NCBI RefSeq assembly: GCF_015840335.1
Contig: NZ_CP060395.1
Coordinates: 2,455,277 to 2,519,276 of the forward strand
DNA length: 64,000 nt
From: Synechococcus sp. CBW1108
Lineage (GTDB): Bacteria; Cyanobacteriota; Cyanobacteriia; PCC-6307; Cyanobiaceae
Direction: 5' to 3'
Numbering within the stretch: the stretch's first letter is position 1; every line of letters begins with the position of its first letter. The position numbers and the translations under genes are program-made. Shown here piece after piece: positions 19,262-28,718 of this stretch. The notes beneath the pieces were generated by a model. It was not told the origin of the DNA and did no database searches. It saw only the letters and a list, made by a program, of their open reading frames with translations.

Positions 19262-20168
19262 CTAGCGGCGCCGGAGTTCATCGGGAAGATCACTGCCGCG
19301 GTTCCCCTTGCCGTAGCGCCTGTCCTCCTGAGCATCCAGGATCTCAGCCTTGCGCATCAAGGCGTTGATCTCCTGCTCCAATTGCTTCTCGGCCCTGAGC
19401 ATCCGCTCGTGGCTCATGGCTTTGCGCTTGGAGGCATTGGCCTGCACCTTGGTGCCATCCAGGGCGACATGACCCAAGCTCACCATCCCCGCCTTCTGGC
19501 ACAGCGCAGAATCTGAACAAACAGATCCTTGAGAGCGTCGAGATTCCGGCGCCGGAACTCACTGATGCGGCTGTGGTCCGGCTGCTGATTCCCCGTCAGC
19601 ACCCGGAAGGCCAGGTCCTTGTGGCAGGCCCGTTCAATCTTGCGGGATGACACCGTGCCCACGCAGTAGGCGTAGAGCAGCAGCAGCGTCATCATCCGCG
19701 GGTCAAACCCCCACCTCGCCACGGGGATCCTTGGCCTGCGCGGGGATCAGGATCTCGGAGAGATCCAGCTCATCCACCAGATCCAGCAGGAGATACACCT
19801 GGTGGTCTTCTGAAAGCCACTCCCTGGGTGATGGTGGCAGCAGGGTGGTCTGGTCCGGCTGCCAGGGACGGAAGGACTTGAGCTTCTGCATGTACCATTC
19901 TATCAGCCAGATCCATTGCTATCACTGTGATCTGGGCAGATTGATGGGCGTCTACGGAGAGGTCGGACGTGGATCTATGCGCAACAGGCTCCTAGAGGGA
20001 GGTGGTTGTAGGCCGAGAAGCGATCGCTCACCACAATCACTCCAAAGGAGCTCCCCAGCAACTCGATGGCGGCGGCTGTGGATCGACTCAGACCTTGGAT
20101 AAATACCGTCACCACAGCGGTGACCATGACCTACTGCCAGCCGAGCTTTCCAGTTGGATTGTTGCCCT

Positions 20169-20192
20169 CCGCTTCGCGGAAGACTGCGTCTA
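20169..20192 (-). repeat. Double mini-hairpin element H10, at the 5' edge of a group II intron
   Basis: Read on the minus strand: TA, stem GAC/GTC with loop GCA, linker TT, stem CCGC/GCGG with loop GAA. It lies in the IS66 gene. Three bases (CTT) separate it from the GTGCC that starts the intron. Confidence 0.88.
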
Positions 20193-20195
20193 CTT

Positions 20196-22057
20196 GTGCC
20201 ACGAGTCAAATGTTCTTTATGAGCACTGACACAACTACATCGAGGATGGGAGTGTGGCCTCCCGGAGCCGGCCTGCAGGGGCAGGCTCCAAACCACCCCA
20301 TGCTGCTGCGGTTAAGAGCTGCGGTAGTGAGCGATGGGGAAAAGGCGGCCTCGAGCTGTCAGGTGAGTGATGGGAAGATGAGCAACAGCGAATCGCCGCT
20401 GACGCATCGAAAAGTCTTCCAGATGCTGTCAAAACGGGTGCAGGTAGGCGGCACCCGGATCAGTGTGGACGTTACCTGCTTACGGTCCACGCGGCAGCCG
20501 GTGTTCAGGCGGCATGAGCCCATCACAGGCCTCGATGTGGAACGTGGGAACCTGGCATGGGGTGTAAAGGAAAAGCCACAAGTGGCCACAACCACGAGGG
20601 CGAATACCAAGACCCATGACAGGGGCGGATCAGCCCGTAGTAGTGATGAAGGAGCTGTAATGGCTCTGGAGCAAAGGGGCTGTGTTATCCCGTCCGGATC
20701 AACTCAACAACTGCCATTGGCAGGAGGTAGGAGATGAGCCCGGACAGGCCGCTACCGATCACCAAGGCGATGGTCTGGAAGGCCTATCAGCAGGTGAAAC
20801 GGAATGGGAATGCGGCCGGCGTGGATGGTCAGAGCCTGGTGACTTCGCCAAGGATCTGGAGAACAATCTCTATAGGCTATGGAATCGGATGGCATCCGGG
20901 AGTTACTTCCCGCCGCCGGTTCGGCGTGTTGAGATTCCCAAATCCAACGGCGGAGTTCGCCCTCTGGGCATTCCGACGGTGGCTGATCGCATCGCGCAGA
21001 TGGTGGTCAAGCAGATGCTGGAGCCCCAGTTGGAGCCGATCTTCGATCAGGACTCCTACGGCTACAGACCGGGCAAGTCGGCCCACCAGGCTGTGGAGAG
21101 CTGCCGTAAGCGCTGCTGGAAGTATGACTGGGTTGTGGATCTCGATATCAAGGGGTTTTTCGATTCGATCGATCATGACCTCCTGATGCGGGCCATCCAG
21201 TTCCATACGTCCGAGCGCTGGGTTGTTCTGTATCTGCGGCGCTGGTTGGAGGCTCCGGTGGAATTGCCGGATGGGCGCCTTCAGCCCCGGACCAGTGGCA
21301 CGCCTCAAGGCGGTGTCATTAGCCCGCTACTGGCCAATCTGTTTCTGCACTACACGTTCGACAAATGGATGCGACGGAGTTTTCCACGCGTCCCGTTTGA
21401 GCGTTATGCAGACGATGTGATCTGTCACTGTCACTGCCGAGCTGAGGCTGAACGGCTCATGGATGCCCTGCAGGAGCGATTTACCTCCTGCGGGTTACAG
21501 CTGCATCCAGAGAAGACCAAAGTAGTCTATTGCAAGGATAGCAGCCGCCGTGGTCAGTTCGATCAGATCCAGTTCACGTTTCTCGGCTTTTGCTTCCGAC
21601 CACGTATGGCCAAGAACCGCTATGGGGAGATCTTTACGAGCTTCCTCCCAGCGGTTAGTCCGCAGGCGCTTAAGCGCATGCGAGAGAGGATCAGGAAAAT
21701 GCATCTGCGTAGGCGGATGTTTTTGCCTTTGGAGGAGATCGCCCGGCTCCTGAATCCGATCCTAGGGGGTTGGATTCAGTATTACGGACGTTTTTATCCA
21801 ACCGAACTGAGGGCCAAGCTATTTGGCTATCTCAATGAGCACCTGAGCGCATGGCTGCGTCAGAAACACAGCCGGCTGTTGCGACATGACCGCCGCAGCC
21901 GGCAAGTTCTGGCGAGGATCGCTCAGGAGAGGCGGGACCTTTTTGCTCACTGGCGTGGTGTTGATGTTGCGGCTGGATGACAGGAGCCGGATGACGCGAG
22001 AGTGTCACGTCCGGATCTGTGGGGGCCTCGGGGGGAAGTTCCCCGGGGCTACCCGGC
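20196..22057 (+). mobile_element. Group II intron, copy A, in an IS66 gene
   Basis: The 5' boundary GTGCC at 20196 fits the group II start consensus. The 3' part holds a good domain V at about 21984-22017 (beginning GAGCCGG, GCGAGAG loop, ending CCGGATCT), followed by a domain VI-like hairpin and an A near 22051. The second copy at 57035 is colinear with a constant offset of 36,839 bases. The two diverge just outside 20191-22060, which bounds the intron to within a few bases; the exact 3' end is uncertain by about 5 nt. It encodes a reverse transcriptase/maturase. The 5' exon is the edge of hairpin element H10. Confidence 0.88.
20734..21980 (+). pseudogene. Group II intron reverse transcriptase/maturase with one frameshift
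   Basis: The expected N-terminus MSPDRPLPITKAMVWKAYQQVK starts at 20734 and reads to GVDGQSL. The frame is then lost near 20839, and the protein continues one frame over as GDFAKDLENNLYRLWNRM through to DLFAHWRGVDVAAG at 21980. The RT domain has GTPQGGVISPLLANLFLHY and the catalytic YADD at about 21404-21415. A maturase-like domain follows (FLGFCFRPRMAKNRYG, then GGWIQYYGRFYP). No HNH endonuclease is present. The sequence resembles endonuclease-free introns such as the RmInt1 type; the class is a judgement by memory. The intron copy at 57 kb has the identical frameshift, so this may not be simple recent decay. A shorter product could start at the ATG near 20889. Confidence 0.85.
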
Positions 22058-22300
22058 GGCGTTGCCGGTGGGGGCGCAAGTTTCGTCGACGTAGGCCACC
22101 GGCACTGACGGGCGGGCCGCAGCGCTTGGGCCATCGGTTCGGCCAACACTGCACTCAGGCGATGGCGGATCACGGCAATTGCTCCACGGCTGATCTACAG
22201 CCCTAACAGCTGATCGAGCAGCGCCTGGGTCTTGCTGAAACTCAACTGGAAGGCACTGCCCAGCAGACCCACCAGAGCACTAAGCCTTGGACCGTCCACA

Positions 22301-22577
22301 AATTTCACTTTAATCACTATACCTTTATAATTTGTTTGCACCTGCAGATGCATTTAGGCCTGAGGCAGATCAAGCCCTTTTTGGCTTTTCTCCTTGGGTA
22401 AGCTAGCTTTTGTATTTGATGTTAATCAAATTACAAAGTAATATTTTGCAATACATTCATCCCTGCCGCTCCTTATTACAATATCTATCGAATGACCGGG
22501 ATCTGCGTCTCTTTTTGTAACCGGACTGCAAAAATATCTTATTCTCAGGCATCTTTTAGCTTTTTTACACAATCCAA
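22301..22577. other. Intergenic region before the glycosyltransferase operon
   Basis: About 280 AT-rich bases follow the IS66 remnant. They should contain the promoter for the 22578-25625 operon, but no motif stands out. Confidence 0.4.
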
Positions 22578-23699
22578 TTGAGTCATCAGTTGCGCATACT
22601 AGTTATTGGTAATTACCTTCCGGATCAACAGCAAAGCATGATTCGATTCGCCTCACTTCTGGTGAGCGTTTATGGGGATTGCGGGGATGTAATTCTTAAA
22701 TCTCCACGAGCCTATATTTCCTTGCTTCCTGGGCTTCCACCTATTGTGCGCAAATATCTCGCGTACATAGATAAGTTGTTGTTGTTTCCTCTCTCGCTTC
22801 TTTTAAATAGCCGGTCTTTTAACCTGGTCCACATCGCAGACCATAGTAACGCATTTTATGCGTTCTGCTTTTCCAGACAGCGATGCATTGTCACTTGCCA
22901 CGACTTGTTGGCAGTGCGTGGAGCCATGGGTGATTCAGCAGCTTCATGTGAGTCTTCGCCTATCGGCATCTTGCTTCAACGACTTATTATGGCTGGGCTT
23001 CGCCGCGCTGATGCCGTCGTATTTGATTCCCAAGCAACCTTCTACGATTATCAGCGTTTGACTGGCATCGCCGGCGACAGCAAGCAATACGCGGTAATTC
23101 CTATCCCTCTAAACGCGCCATTTACCCCCGACCACCAGGCCTTTCGCCTTTCATCAGCCGAGAAGGGCCAAGTACCAGAGCTGCCTTACCTTCTTATGGT
23201 CGGTTCAGCCCTTCCTCGCAAAAACCGAGCTCTTGCTATTAAGGTTTTGATAGCACTTGGTGCAGACAGCCATTATCGGCTTGTATTCGCAGGTGCCCCC
23301 CTTACTGAATCGGAACAGGCTTTCCAAAGAACCCATACGCTCGGATCACGTTTGATTTCTGTCTCTAGACCTAGCCACGCATTGCTAAATATACTTTATT
23401 GCCAAGCTCATGCCCTACTTTTCCCTTCTTTCTCCGAAGGTTTTGGCTGGCCTCTAGTTGAAGCTCAAACCTGCTGTTGCCCCGTGATCGCCAGCACTAC
23501 CACATCAATCCCCGAGGTGGCTGGCGATGGTGCTTTATATGCAGAGCCTACAGATGTGGACACTTTCGCTGCGCACGTTTTGGCCCTAGAGTGTCCAAAT
23601 GAGCGGGAGAGGCTGATCCGTTTGGGGCTCACAAACACCCAACGCTACGATCCTGTATTAATTGGCGAAGCCTACCGTTCCTTCGCTTACCAGCAGTGA
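22578..23699 (+). CDS. Glycosyltransferase family 4 protein
   Basis: This GT-B enzyme of 373 residues starts at a TTG at 22578, or at the TTG four codons later, just before LRILVIGNYLPD. The nucleotide-sugar domain shows LMVGSALPRKNRALAIKVL, and the motif FPSFSEGFGWPLVEAQ (E-x7-E) with VIASTTTSIPEVAGDGALY is diagnostic of GT4. Such enzymes add a sugar from a nucleotide donor to a growing lipid-linked glycan in the cytoplasm. Its stop overlaps the next start by 4 nt. The donor cannot be told from sequence. Confidence 0.85.
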   Translation: MSHQLRILVIGNYLPDQQQSMIRFASLLVSVYGDCGDVILKSPRAYISLLPGLPPIVRKYLAYIDKLLLFPLSLLLNSRSFNLVHIADHSNAFYAFCFSRQRCIVTCHDLLAVRGAMGDSAASCESSPIGILLQRLIMAGLRRADAVVFDSQATFYDYQRLTGIAGDSKQYAVIPIPLNAPFTPDHQAFRLSSAEKGQVPELPYLLMVGSALPRKNRALAIKVLIALGADSHYRLVFAGAPLTESEQAFQRTHTLGSRLISVSRPSHALLNILYCQAHALLFPSFSEGFGWPLVEAQTCCCPVIASTTTSIPEVAGDGALYAEPTDVDTFAAHVLALECPNERERLIRLGLTNTQRYDPVLIGEAYRSFAYQQ

Positions 23700-24382
23700 A
23701 TTTTACCCGCTTGTTGTCCACGCTGGTTAAGGTTTGTATTGTGCCGATGCATTGGTCGCTGAAGCGCCCCATACTTCAAGGCCTCTATCGCTATAATATT
23801 AATCCTAGCGCACGTATTGGGTTTTCTTGGGTATATCCCAATGAATTGACTATGGATGCAGGTTCCCGTATTGGAGATTTCACGGTTGTTGTAAACCTAA
23901 AAACTCTTGTTCTCGGCAAACATGCCACAATTGGTCGTAGTAACTGGATTACAGGTTTTCCAATCGGCAAGCCTTCTCCCCACTTTGCACATCAACCCAA
24001 TCGTCGGGCTGAACTAATTATTGGCGATCACTCCGCTATTACCAAAAACCATCATATTGATGCCACCAATAGCATTGCTATCGGCTCTTACACGACCATA
24101 GCTGGCTATCAATCTCAGTTGCTAAGCCACTCTATTGATTTAAAACTTAACCGTCAAAGTTCTGAGCCAATCACGATAGGTTCATATTGTTTTGTTGGCA
24201 CAAATTGCATAATCCTCGGCGGCAGTACTTTACCAGATTTCAGTGTACTTGGAGCTCTCTCGTTGCTTAATAACTCGTTTGATGAACCCTGGACTCTCTA
24301 TGGCGGGCACCCAGCAAAAAAAATAAAGCAAATTGACAAGGATAGCGCCTTTTTTTGTCGTTCTATAGGTTTTGTTGAGTAA
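23696..24382 (+). CDS. Hexapeptide-repeat acyltransferase
   Basis: This 228-residue protein starts at a GTG overlapping the previous stop. Its middle and end are made of left-handed beta-helix repeats ([LIV]-G-x4): IGDFTVV, LGKHATIGRSN, IIGDHSAITKNHHIDA, IAIGSYTTIAG, TIGSYCFVGTNCIILGG. The end GGHPAKKIKQ is typical of WcaF/maltose-acetyltransferase relatives, and the conserved active-site histidine may be in HHID. It probably O-acetylates a sugar using acetyl-CoA. It sits between two glycosyltransferases in one operon. Confidence 0.78.
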   Translation: MNFTRLLSTLVKVCIVPMHWSLKRPILQGLYRYNINPSARIGFSWVYPNELTMDAGSRIGDFTVVVNLKTLVLGKHATIGRSNWITGFPIGKPSPHFAHQPNRRAELIIGDHSAITKNHHIDATNSIAIGSYTTIAGYQSQLLSHSIDLKLNRQSSEPITIGSYCFVGTNCIILGGSTLPDFSVLGALSLLNNSFDEPWTLYGGHPAKKIKQIDKDSAFFCRSIGFVE

Positions 24383-25625
24383 TCTTATGTTGTTGCTCGC
24401 TCATCCATTAGGAAATACATTTTTCCGTGCCGCATCCCGTGCTTTTTATTCTGCAGGATGGCTGCAGGAGCTTGATAGCTGTATCTGCTGGGATCCTGAT
24501 TCTATTTTAGCCCGTTTTTTGCCGGCTTCTGTTGCAATCCAGCTTGGCCGTCGTACTTTTTACGATGTGCCGTTATCGCTTCAGCACAGCCACCATTGGC
24601 GTGAACTAGGACGCTTGCTCAGCTCCAGTCTGTCCCTGTTCTGGTTGCAACGCCATGAGCATGGCCCTCTTTCGATTGATGCAGTTTTTTATAGCTTTGA
24701 TCGTCATGTAGCCTCCCGCTTGTCTAGCCAAAAAGGACTCCAGGCTATTTATGCCTATGAAGATGCTGCCCTGAGCTCCTTCCAGGCGGCTGAACGCCTT
24801 GGTTTGCGACGTATCTACGACCTGCCCATTGGCTATTGGCAGGCCGGCCAAAGGATTTTTCAGGAAGAGAGTGAGCTCCAGCCTGAATGGGCATGTACAC
24901 TTACTGGTCTGAAAGATAGCACTGCTAAGCTGGCTCGTAAGGATCAGGAGTTGCAACTCGCCGACTTAGTCGTCGTGCCCAGCGAATTTGTGCGCAGTAC
25001 CCTCCAAGATTATAAGATCAACGCCAAGCCGGTTGTTGTGGTACCGTTCGGTTCACCGCCTCCATTGACCGCCTCGCCACACACTCCTACCAGCGGCCCA
25101 TTACGAGTTATCTACGTTGGTTCTCTTGGCCAGCGCAAGGGTCTTTCCTACGCACTTGAAGCAGTTCAATCTCTGGGATCACAGGTTAGCCTAACTCTTA
25201 TAGGCAGGGTGACTCCGCCTGAATGCCGGCCTCTGTTGGCGGCTCTCAGGCGTCATCGCTGGATCGATTCATTGCCTCACCATCAGGTTCTGGAGCAGAT
25301 GCGTCAGCACGATGTACTCGTATTGCCTTCACTTTTCGAGGGTTATGCCCTCGTGATCAGTGAGGCTCTCTCCCAGGGACTACCCGTGATAACGACACCA
25401 AATTCCGGAGCCTCGGTCACCATTCGAAATGGCGTGGAAGGTTTTATTGTACCGATTCGGGACAGCCTTGCTATCGCTGAATGCTTACAACAACTTGCAG
25501 ACAATCGTTCTCAACTTATCGAGATGCGCGAGGCATGCCTACGTAGAGCTGCAGAGCTCAGCTGGTCAGTCTATGAGCAGGGATTAATATCAGCAGTAGG
25601 AAACTTACTATCACAACCTGTCTGA
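24372..25625 (+). CDS. Glycosyltransferase family 4 protein
   Basis: This 417-residue GT-B protein overlaps the previous gene by 11 nt; the start is the TTG at 24372 or the ATG at 24387. The C-terminal domain has RVIYVGSLGQRKGLSYALEAV, then LPSLFEGYALVISEALSQGLPVI (E-x7-E) and ITTPNSGAS. It closes the operon. The N-terminal domain has the long acceptor-side insert seen in many lipid-linked glycan enzymes. Donor and acceptor unknown. Confidence 0.85.
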   Translation: MLSNLMLLLAHPLGNTFFRAASRAFYSAGWLQELDSCICWDPDSILARFLPASVAIQLGRRTFYDVPLSLQHSHHWRELGRLLSSSLSLFWLQRHEHGPLSIDAVFYSFDRHVASRLSSQKGLQAIYAYEDAALSSFQAAERLGLRRIYDLPIGYWQAGQRIFQEESELQPEWACTLTGLKDSTAKLARKDQELQLADLVVVPSEFVRSTLQDYKINAKPVVVVPFGSPPPLTASPHTPTSGPLRVIYVGSLGQRKGLSYALEAVQSLGSQVSLTLIGRVTPPECRPLLAALRRHRWIDSLPHHQVLEQMRQHDVLVLPSLFEGYALVISEALSQGLPVITTPNSGASVTIRNGVEGFIVPIRDSLAIAECLQQLADNRSQLIEMREACLRRAAELSWSVYEQGLISAVGNLLSQPV

Positions 25626-25825
25626 CTGTTTTAACCTTATACGCCCCAACGTACACTACCACCCCCACCACCATATTGCAAGTCTAGCATTTTAATATTG
25701 TCTTTTGGCTTATTATATCATTTCCTTGCTTGTTTTATCTGCTAGTGCTGTAAGGCCTAAATTGTTTTCTTGAATTCCTGGCTATAGTTTAAATTTTCAT
25801 CTGTCCGTTCGTTTCGGTTGTGCTT
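25626..25825. other. AT-rich spacer
   Basis: 200 bp between the operon and an IS3-family element. Nothing recognisable is seen. Confidence 0.4.
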
Positions 25826-25889
25826 CCCCCGGTTTCAGGAAGATGCCACCCCTTTGATCCATCCATCCGGGGGCTTGAGGACATGACCA

Positions 25890-26396
25890 ATGCGCCGATA
25901 CAGCGAGGCCGTTAAGGCTGATGTGAGGAGACGGATGCACCCGCCCCACAGGCAGAGCGTGGCCCGGATTTCAGAGGAGCTGGGCATTCACGTGATGACC
26001 CTCTACAAATGGAGGAAGGCCTGGCGGTTGCAGGGAGAGGTGGTGCCGGCATCCGAGAAGGAACCAGAGGGCTGGAACGCCGCCGACAAGTTCACGGTGG
26101 TGCTGGAAAGCGCCGGGCTCAATGCCACCGAACTCAGCGCCTACTGCCGCGAGCGGGGCCTGTTCCCTGAGCAGGTGAGCCGTTGGCGGCAGGCGGCCCA
26201 GGATGCCAACGCCAAGCCGGTGCTGACGATGGCCGAACAGAAGGAGCTCGAGAAGCTCCGCGCCCAGGACCAGCGGGAGATCAAAGCCCTCAGAAAGGAG
26301 CTGCAGCGCAAGGAGAAGGCCATGGCGGAGATGGCGGCTTTGCTGGTGCTGCAAAAAAAGTGGGATGCCTTCTGTTCGGAGGAAGAGGAAGGCTGA
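25890..26396 (+). CDS. IS3-family OrfA (helix-turn-helix subunit)
   Basis: This 168-residue protein has a helix-turn-helix N-terminus (SVARISEELGIHVMTLYKWRKAW) and a leucine-zipper-like C-terminal coiled coil rich in K and E (AEQKELEKLRAQDQREIKALRKEL). OrfA binds the element ends, and a -1 frameshift fuses it to OrfB. It is identical in copy 2. Here OrfB is interrupted, so only OrfA can be made. Confidence 0.88.
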   Translation: MRRYSEAVKADVRRRMHPPHRQSVARISEELGIHVMTLYKWRKAWRLQGEVVPASEKEPEGWNAADKFTVVLESAGLNATELSAYCRERGLFPEQVSRWRQAAQDANAKPVLTMAEQKELEKLRAQDQREIKALRKELQRKEKAMAEMAALLVLQKKWDAFCSEEEEG

Positions 26397-26693
26397 CCAG
26401 CGCCGTGCACCGGCGGAAGGTGATCGAGCTGATCGGGGAGGCCAATGCTGCGGGCGCCGGCCTGGTGAGGGCCTGTGGTGTGATCGGCATCTGCCTGCGC
26501 ACCCTCAAACGCTGGCGGAAGGCCTTCCTGGGTGATGGGGACGGCGTGGATCGCCGTAAAGGCAGTGCTCGGCTGGTGGGTCACCGCCTGAGCGAGGAAG
26601 AGCGCCAGCGAATCCTGCTGACGTGCAACCAGCCGGAGTACGCCGCGCTGCCGCCAGGGCAGATCGTGCCGGCACTGTCCGATCAAAAGCTCT

Positions 26694-27723
26694 CTTGATT
26701 ACCCAGCTCGCTCCGCGCACCGCGAGCCTGGGCCGTAGACTGGTACGCACATACCAGTTCAGTCATGGCGCGCAACGTCATCCAGTTCCAGAAAGGCCTT
26801 TCACTGCCTGACTTCCAGCGGCTCTACGGCACCGAGGTGCAATGTGAGGCTGCTTTGGAGAAGGCGCGCTGGCCCGGTGGGTTCCGCTGTCCCCGCTGCA
26901 ATGGCCATGAGCATGGGCTGGTCTATGGCCGCAGGCTCAAGCGCTATCAGTGCCGCAGCTGCGGCCATCAGGCCACGCTCACGGCTGGCACGATCATGCA
27001 GGCCACGAAATTGCCTCTGACCACCTGGTTTCTGGCCTTTTACATGATCGGGCAGGCCAAAACAGGGATCTCCTCGCTGGAGCTCAGCCGCCACCTGGGC
27101 GTGAACTACGACACCGCCTGGCTGCTGCACCACAAGATTCTGCGGGCGATGGCTGATCGGGAGGAGGCTTACCTGCTGCGGGGAAAAGTCCAGATCGATG
27201 ATTCCTACCTCGGCGGAGAACTGCCGGGCGGCAAGGCAGGTCGGGGTTCAGAGAACAAGATCCCCATCGTCGCGGCCGTCTCCTTGAATGAGGCGGGCCG
27301 GCTGATTCACGCCAGGATCACAGCCGTGAGTGGCTTCAGCTCAGAGGCCATCGCTGAGTGGGCCAAGCGCCATCTGGCGCCCGGCAGTCAGGTGCTCTCC
27401 GATGGCCTGGCCTGCTTTCGTGCCGTGACCACGGCAGGCTGCAGCCATCACGCCATCGTCACCGGTGGGAAGCACCCAAACGACTTGCCGCAGTTCCGTT
27501 GGATCAACACCGTGCTGGGCAACCTCAAGACCGGCTTCAACGGCACCTTCCACGCTTTCAATTTCGACAAGTACGCCAGGCGCTACCTGGGCGGCTTCTG
27601 CTTCCGGTTCAACCGGCGCTTCTCGATGGTTGCGATGACTGATCGCATTGCCAATGCGGTCTGTTGCTGCATGCCCTGCACGGAGCGGGATCTCAGGGTT
27701 GCGGAGGCTTATGGGTAATCAAG
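26694..27723 (+). mobile_element. IS1595-family insertion sequence, copy 1 (1030 bp)
   Basis: The ends are inverted repeats: CTTGATTACCCA at 26694 and TGGGTAATCAAG ending at 27723. The 8-bp target AAAGCTCT is duplicated at 26686-26693 and 27724-27731, as expected for this family. The same element lies at 50779-51808 in the same orientation. Confidence 0.95.
26765..27718 (+). CDS. IS1595-family transposase (ISXO2-like)
   Basis: This 317-residue protein has an N-terminal zinc ribbon (CPRC at about residue 42, CRSC at about 64), then the ISXO2-type DDE domain with VQIDDSYLGGELPGGKAGRGSENK (first acidic region), VLSDGLACFR (second) and a C-terminal RRYLGGFCFRFNRRF block. The stop overlaps the right terminal repeat. 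The protein is identical to that at 50850-51803. Confidence 0.93.
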   Translation: MARNVIQFQKGLSLPDFQRLYGTEVQCEAALEKARWPGGFRCPRCNGHEHGLVYGRRLKRYQCRSCGHQATLTAGTIMQATKLPLTTWFLAFYMIGQAKTGISSLELSRHLGVNYDTAWLLHHKILRAMADREEAYLLRGKVQIDDSYLGGELPGGKAGRGSENKIPIVAAVSLNEAGRLIHARITAVSGFSSEAIAEWAKRHLAPGSQVLSDGLACFRAVTTAGCSHHAIVTGGKHPNDLPQFRWINTVLGNLKTGFNGTFHAFNFDKYARRYLGGFCFRFNRRFSMVAMTDRIANAVCCCMPCTERDLRVAEAYG

Positions 27724-28718
27724 AAAGCTCTTTATTGGTTCAGAGAGCAGCTTCTATCGGGTGCTGCACCAGGCGGGTCAGTGCCACCGCCGGGGGAGGG
27801 CCAGGCTGCCTCAAGAACCGCGCTCGGTGCCGCGCCTCAGGGCGGATGGCCCGAACCAGGTTTGGAGCTGGGACATCAGCTTCCTGCCGACCACGGTGCG
27901 GGGTGTGTGGCTCTACCTCTACCTGGTGATCGACGTCTGGAGCCGCAAAGTGGTGGCCTGGGATGTGGCCGAGGTGGAGTCGGCTCAGATCGCCGCGGAT
28001 CTGGTGCAGCGGGCCTGCCTCAAGGAGCGCTACCACCGCCCCAACGGCTTTGGCCGCCGCCAGTGCCAGCAGCAGCCACTAATCCTCCACGCCGACAACG
28101 GCAATGCAATGCGCGGGGCGACGCTGGAATCACGGCTCGAGGAGATGGGCGTGCTCAGATCCTTCTCCAGGCCAAGGGTCTCAAACGACAACCCGTACTC
28201 GGAATCCCTTTTCCGTACGGTCAAATACCGCCCCGACTACCCCAGCCGGCCATTCGCCAACAAAGAGGAGGCCTGTGAATGGGTGGCAGCATTTGTGGAT
28301 TGGTACAACCACCGGCACCACCACAGCGCGATCAAATTCGTGACGCCCCACCAGCGCCACAGTGGAGCTGCCAAGGCCATTTGCCAGCAGCGCACTGATG
28401 TCTACGAGGCCGCCCGCCGTGCCAATCCAACGCGCTGGAGCGGTGCCACCCGCTGCTGGAGTCAACCGGCAGAAGTGTGGATAAACAAGCCAACAGAAGA
28501 GCCCGATCCGGTCCTGGCGCTACCCTTAATCAAGGCCGCCTGAATGGCAGCCAAGGAGTGACAACTTTCCTGAAAGTCACCGTACCAGGGATGCAATTAA
28601 CTATCCAAATTATAAGCTATAGTCGCCTCAACGCAAGGGCTGATCGTATTTTTCGAGGTGCCCTACTGTAGATTATATGTTATATTAGAGCTGCATTGAT
28701 TGTTTGTGATTAATTACT

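Larger units (their letters stand above)
16555..19891 (-). pseudogene. IS1182-family transposase, split and frameshifted
   Basis: The start is at 19891 (MQKLKSFRPWQPDQTTLLPPS). It is broken near 19710 and near 19490, then interrupted at about 19262-17475 by the intact IS1182 element. It resumes with an alanine-rich linker region (MEAETGAAAARQRQQ) and ends with KAIVEPVNGQIKEGRGLRRF and a stop at 16555. A small deletion near 16930 removes part of the third acidic region. The two-thirds that remain align along the whole length of the intact relative. Confidence 0.85.
16401..19991 (-). mobile_element. Decayed IS1182-family element, interrupted
   Basis: The outer ends are GAGTCTGTTGCC at 16401 and, read inward from 19991, GAGCCTGTTGCGC. 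The target CTAG is duplicated at 16397-16400 and 19992-19995. Removing the inserted IS1182 element (17476-19261 plus one CTAG) leaves about 1801 bp, the normal size. It is a diverged relative of the element inserted in it, and it lies in an IS66 gene. Confidence 0.88.
16236..22300 (-). pseudogene. IS66-family transposase, split by two insertions
   Basis: Three separated pieces on the minus strand join into one IS66-type protein. The first is 22300-22058 (SALVGLLGSAFQLSFSKTQALLDQLLGL, then VPVAYVDET with the first acidic residue). The second is 20168-19996 (VTVFIQGLSRSTAAAIELLG, then VIVVSDRFSAYNHLP). The third is 16396-16236 (LEQRQLSWAHLLRDLAAVIE, then LFGHWHHYKEGKI). The first gap holds a hairpin element plus a group II intron. 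The second holds a decayed IS1182-type element that itself holds an intact IS1182 element. A stop lies near 22203, and both the N-terminus and C-terminus are truncated. Confidence 0.85.
26398..28543 (+). pseudogene. IS3-family OrfB, split by IS1595
   Basis: The first part (RLTSAVHRRKVIELIGEANAAGAGLV to PALSDQKL) ends at the IS1595 insertion at 26694. The second part (from about 27732) carries the integrase-type core: NQVWSWDISFL (first D), LHADNGNAMRG (second D) and the later SLFRTVKYRPDYP (E region), ending at 28543. Removing the insert and one copy of AAAGCTCT restores the frame. Confidence 0.85.
25826..28582 (+). mobile_element. IS3-family element, copy 1, split by an IS1595 element
   Basis: The left end CCCCCGGTTTCAGG at 25826 and right end CTGAAAGTCACCG at 28582 match copies 2 and 3. 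Without the inserted IS1595 (1030 bp plus an 8-bp duplication) the length is 1719 bp, one less than the other copies because of one base lost in the left end. The 3-bp flanks are CTT and TAC, so there is no target duplication, unlike copies 2 and 3. This suggests that the element was rearranged by recombination. Confidence 0.88.

Noticed and set aside
20021-20030. HIP1-type octamer repeats as a genome signature
   Set aside because: I noticed only a few GCGATCGC-like sites, too few to use as evidence for the host group.
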